NCBI RefSeq assembly: GCF_004359215.1
Contig: NC_090611.1
Coordinates: 5,430,017-5,472,112, forward strand
Reading direction: 5' to 3'
Source of the DNA: Bremia lactucae
Taxonomy: Eukaryota; Oomycota; Peronosporomycetes; Peronosporales; Peronosporaceae
DNA: 42,096 nucleotides
The position numbers and the translations under genes are program-made. Of this stretch, positions 39,350-42,096 are shown piece after piece (position 1 is the stretch's first letter; each line of letters opens with the position of its first letter). The notes beneath the pieces are model-generated. The model was given only the letters and a program-made list of their open reading frames with translations, was not told the origin of the DNA and did no database searches.

Positions 39350-40130
39350 TCATTGTGAGTAGGGACAACACGTGAGTCTCGCCGGCAACGGTTGTGTAGT
39401 AGAGTAAGCCGTTGCGTGTTGTGTATGGATCGGATGACGTTCGATATAAAGCCGGTAAATCTTTAAGAAAATATTGGATGTATTCGTCAGATGATCCACT
39501 AAACGCAGAAGGTCTTTATCTTCTGTGTAGGCTTTCTTTATGTTATCAAACAAAGTTGATGACGGAACACTCGTAATGAGTGTTGCAACAGTTGGATTAT
39601 TTCCACTGTTGGAGTGCGCAGCCGGCGCGAAATCTGGTCGGCGTGATAACGCATCAGCGACGACATCAAGTCTTCCTGGTTTATATTCCACGGAGTTTTT
39701 ATACTCCGCGAAGAAGGATAGCCACCTCGCCATTCTTTGCGAGAGGTGTGGGCTTTTTACGGCCGTGCGTAATGACGCATGGTCCGTATATACGATGAAC
39801 GGTCTATTTCCGAGAAGATAGACCCTAAATTTAGCCAGTGAATATTTCATAACAAGGAGTTCCTTGTCATGCACTGGGTATTTGCGTTCAGCTGGTTACA
39901 GCTGTGCGATTGGTAACAGACGACGCGCTCCGCGCCGTCCGTATCGTATTGGATAAACGCACATCGCTGGCGTCACAGACCACATGTAATGGTCTGTCTT
40001 GATCTGCAATCGCCAAGATGGGAATTGCATCAAGCTTTGCTTGATACCTTCAAAGGAAAGCTGACAATCAGCGTTCCATAACCATTTGTCGTCTTTTTCA
40101 AGAGACGAGAGAGATGAACTCTCATCTCGG
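39350..40130 (-). pseudogene. RNase H and connection region of element D
   Basis: From 39874 downward: MHDKELLVMKYSLAKFRVYL, RPFIVYTDHASLRTAVKSP, DVVADALSRRPDF, then an integrase-side linker (NIKKAYTEDKDLLRLVDHL). The preceding catalytic VCDAS block lies near 39970 in a shifted frame, as in C. Confidence 0.85.
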
Positions 40131-40995
40131 CATAATTGCGGGAGAACCTGTGCAAGTACGCCGCTAGCCCAAGGAGCTTTTTAAGTCCCTTGACATCGGC
40201 TGGAACTGGCCAGTTGGTAATTGCCTTGATCTTTTCGGTGTTAGGGCGCATGCCATGTTTACCTACAATGCACCCACAAAGTGGCATTCCGCTTGCAGCG
40301 AATATACACTTCTTGAGATTTGCGTACAAATTATGCTTTTGCATACCTGTAAAACCTGACTTACGTGAGTTTTATCAACTTCCAGTCCGTCTTTCCGCCC
40401 ATAACCCGGCTGTGGACGAATAAATCGTCGAAATAATTCGGAGCGAATTCTCGCACCAGTCTCAACAGATTTGTTACGCATCTGTTAATGTTGCAGGGCG
40501 TTAATAATTCCCTGTAGTATTACTAGCCATTCCCAGAGCATCCCACTAGGAGTGCTCACTGCGTGTACGGGATGTCCCGCTCACGCATAAGGATCTGGTA
40601 AAATCCATCCATCAGATCCATAGACGAAAAGATGGTTATCTTAGACATTCCATCTATGATTACGTGTTTTCTAGGTATCGGCGTTTGAGCCGGTACCGTT
40701 GCAGCATTCAGTTTATTGAATGCGTGCACTATCCGCCACCCTCCTGTGGCCTTTCGCACACAGAAGGTCGGAGAGCTATGTGGGGAGGTTGACTCCCTTA
40801 CATGGCCCGCTTTTAATCGATCGATAAAGAATTTATCGATCTTAAGTACGTGTTCACGAGGCACTGGCCACTGCTTCATGACACAATACTTCGAGCCCGG
40901 TTTGAGCTCGATCTCATGTCGAGTGCCTTTATCCTAAGGCAACTTGCATGGAACTGCTTTAGGGAATACATCCCTGAATTCAACCAAATCCTTGT
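40131..40995 (-). pseudogene. Reverse transcriptase of element D
   Basis: On the minus strand from 40995: DLVEFRDVFPKAVPCKLP, the same amber stop as in C, SPTFCVRKATGGWRIVHAF, SSMDLMDGFYQILMRERDIP and a stop near 40558. YFDD with FVHS follows near 40420-40440 in another frame, then GCIVGKHGMRPNTEKIKAIT and LKKLLGLAAYLHRFSRNYAE (40136-40300). The last part is close to a functional Ty3 thumb/connection, unlike its damaged counterpart in C. Confidence 0.85.
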
Positions 40996-41038
40996 AGAAA
41001 AGATTTGTCTTAAGTGACTCCCAGGATTGAGTAGTATA

Positions 41039-41573
41039 TTAAGCAATCCGAGTCTTCACATCGAGGCCACTTTCGTCCATCGATGAGCTGCTGAGAACTT
41101 GTTCGTTCTCTGCAAAAATTACCGCTGACCGAATATCGGTTACGTATTCGTCTTCTGTGACGAGTACGGAGATCTGATTGATTCTATTACTATGCAGATC
41201 TCTCAAGAACCGTTTAGGTGCTAGGGTTGGTAGTTGAATTATCTCCGAAGTTAAATTCGGAGGCGCATACAGATCACGAGTATAAGCGCCTACTCTAAAT
41301 CCGTTATTAACCAAGACATTCAATGTCTCGGTTTCTCCTGGGATCCCTATTCCACAGGCTGCCGAGGGATTAATCCCTTGGGATGCTGAAGTATAGTCAA
41401 TTTAGCATTAACTATTTGTGGAGATTTCTCCTCAAGTACGTGGGGACTTATTCCCTGAACGGCGTCCAACTGCGATTGCGCTATCATAGTCGGGTTCTCT
41501 CAGTCGACTCTCTACTCGACCTAGGATCATCGTGTTGTCCCTGTTAGTCAACCGGTATCTTTTTTTAATGTCG
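41039..41573 (-). pseudogene. Protease-RT linker of element D
   Basis: The frame at 41323-41039 reads NVLVNNGFRVGAYTRDLYAP and ENEQVLSSSSMDESGLDVKT. The segment at about 41390-41465 contains sequence absent from C, so C carries the deletion. Confidence 0.65.
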
Positions 41574-42096
41574 CTAGCTAGGCGTACATTCATGTCTCAA
41601 TCCACTCGACTTATTCGAGTGGTGGACCTTCGGCACTGCCTGTGCATTCGCACAGCCGCCGACAGCTGACTCCACAGTGTGATTAGTAATTACAGTGTGA
41701 TATTGTGCAGTCGTACTAACGACCGTACCCCCACAAGCGAGGCCATCGCACTCACTCGTAGTACATCCACACGCTTGTGGACGCTTCCAGACGTTCATCA
41801 AATGGCCATCTGATGAACAAGTGGCAGGCATCTTTACGGATCGATGCTGCCAGCTGATTCCTGGCCTATACTTTCTGAGCCAAGGTAAACCGAGGATGAC
41901 ATCAATTTTTTCATCCAAATCCAGTACGATGAAATCATCATCATACTGTAAATCTTTTAACGTGGAGTGAAATTTCACATGTCGTTTCATCACTATTATC
42001 GATGCGCCTCTCGCTAGACGCACCGTCATCCTCGTTGGAGGGATGTCGCGCTCAACATATTTGAGCCTACGACCCTCTAGCGATTGGCGACAAATA
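41574..42096 (-). pseudogene. Protease region of element D, cut by window edge
   Basis: RLKYVERDIPPTRMTVRLAR, then DDDFIVLDLDEKIDVILGLP with WLRKY, match the flap side of the protease of C. The catalytic D-C-G-A would lie just outside the window. Confidence 0.8.

Larger units (their letters stand above)
36324..42096 (-). mobile_element. Ty3/gypsy element D, inverted partner of element C, cut by window edge
   Basis: Read on the minus strand, positions 42096 to 36754 correspond to 27467-32740 of element C with the same domain order, most of the same frame breaks, and the same antisense frames and polypurine tract. Its 3' LTR-A is at 36324-36753. D lacks the roughly 70-bp deletion of C and keeps a better RT-connection region. 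Its 5' end lies outside the window. The 5 bp beyond the LTR are CTCTT. Confidence 0.9.

Noticed and set aside
1..42096. CRISPR arrays, tRNA or rRNA genes, operons
   Set aside because: No spaced direct repeats, no cloverleaf sequences and no rRNA motifs were found; the window is eukaryotic.

Overview
The window looks like part of an oomycete nuclear genome, most likely Peronosporales (Phytophthora or downy mildew type). The grounds are compact neighbouring genes with very short introns, a giant intron-free coding region, and abundant decayed Ty3/gypsy chromodomain elements plus a FAR1-type Mutator remnant. The species cannot be fixed from the sequence alone.

Layout. (1) 1-9262 is a nest of Ty3/gypsy elements. 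A minus-strand element B (gag and LTR, 1-1647) sits inside the 5' LTR of a plus-strand element A (1648-9178). Element A carries gag, RT, RNase H, integrase and chromodomain remnants but no visible protease. A solo LTR of a second family (LTR-A, 1985-2424, with a perfect 5-bp target duplication) lies in its primer-binding site. Its 3' LTR is broken by another LTR-A, a 100-N assembly gap and a minus-strand LTR-B fragment. (2) 9648-25952 is the only host-gene island. It holds a small DUF4604/KIAA1143-like gene (+), a convergent DUSP-MYND-USP deubiquitinase gene (-, three exons inferred), and, divergent from it across about 95 bp, an uninterrupted 12.7-kb coding region for a 4,218-residue SZT2-like protein (KICSTOR, TORC1 nutrient signalling). 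(3) 26324-42096 is an inverted pair of related Ty3 elements, C (+) and D (-, running off the window). Their arms are about 5.3 kb and nearly identical, and the roughly 3.2-kb spacer holds another integrase remnant and a deleted Mutator-like element with long terminal inverted repeats.

How the genes relate. The deubiquitinase and the SZT2 homologue probably share one bidirectional promoter. Everything else is mobile DNA. All pol genes are broken by stops and frameshifts, so these elements are not autonomous. Elements C and D share the same inactivating stop codon, so they descend from an already dead copy, or one is a duplicate of the other, or they were homogenised later. I found no tRNA, rRNA or CRISPR array. 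The most interesting leftovers are a twin-hairpin (three-way-junction-like) structure at the 3' end of LTR-A, antisense reading frames between pol and the 3' LTR in both element families, and the unusual deubiquitinase architecture.
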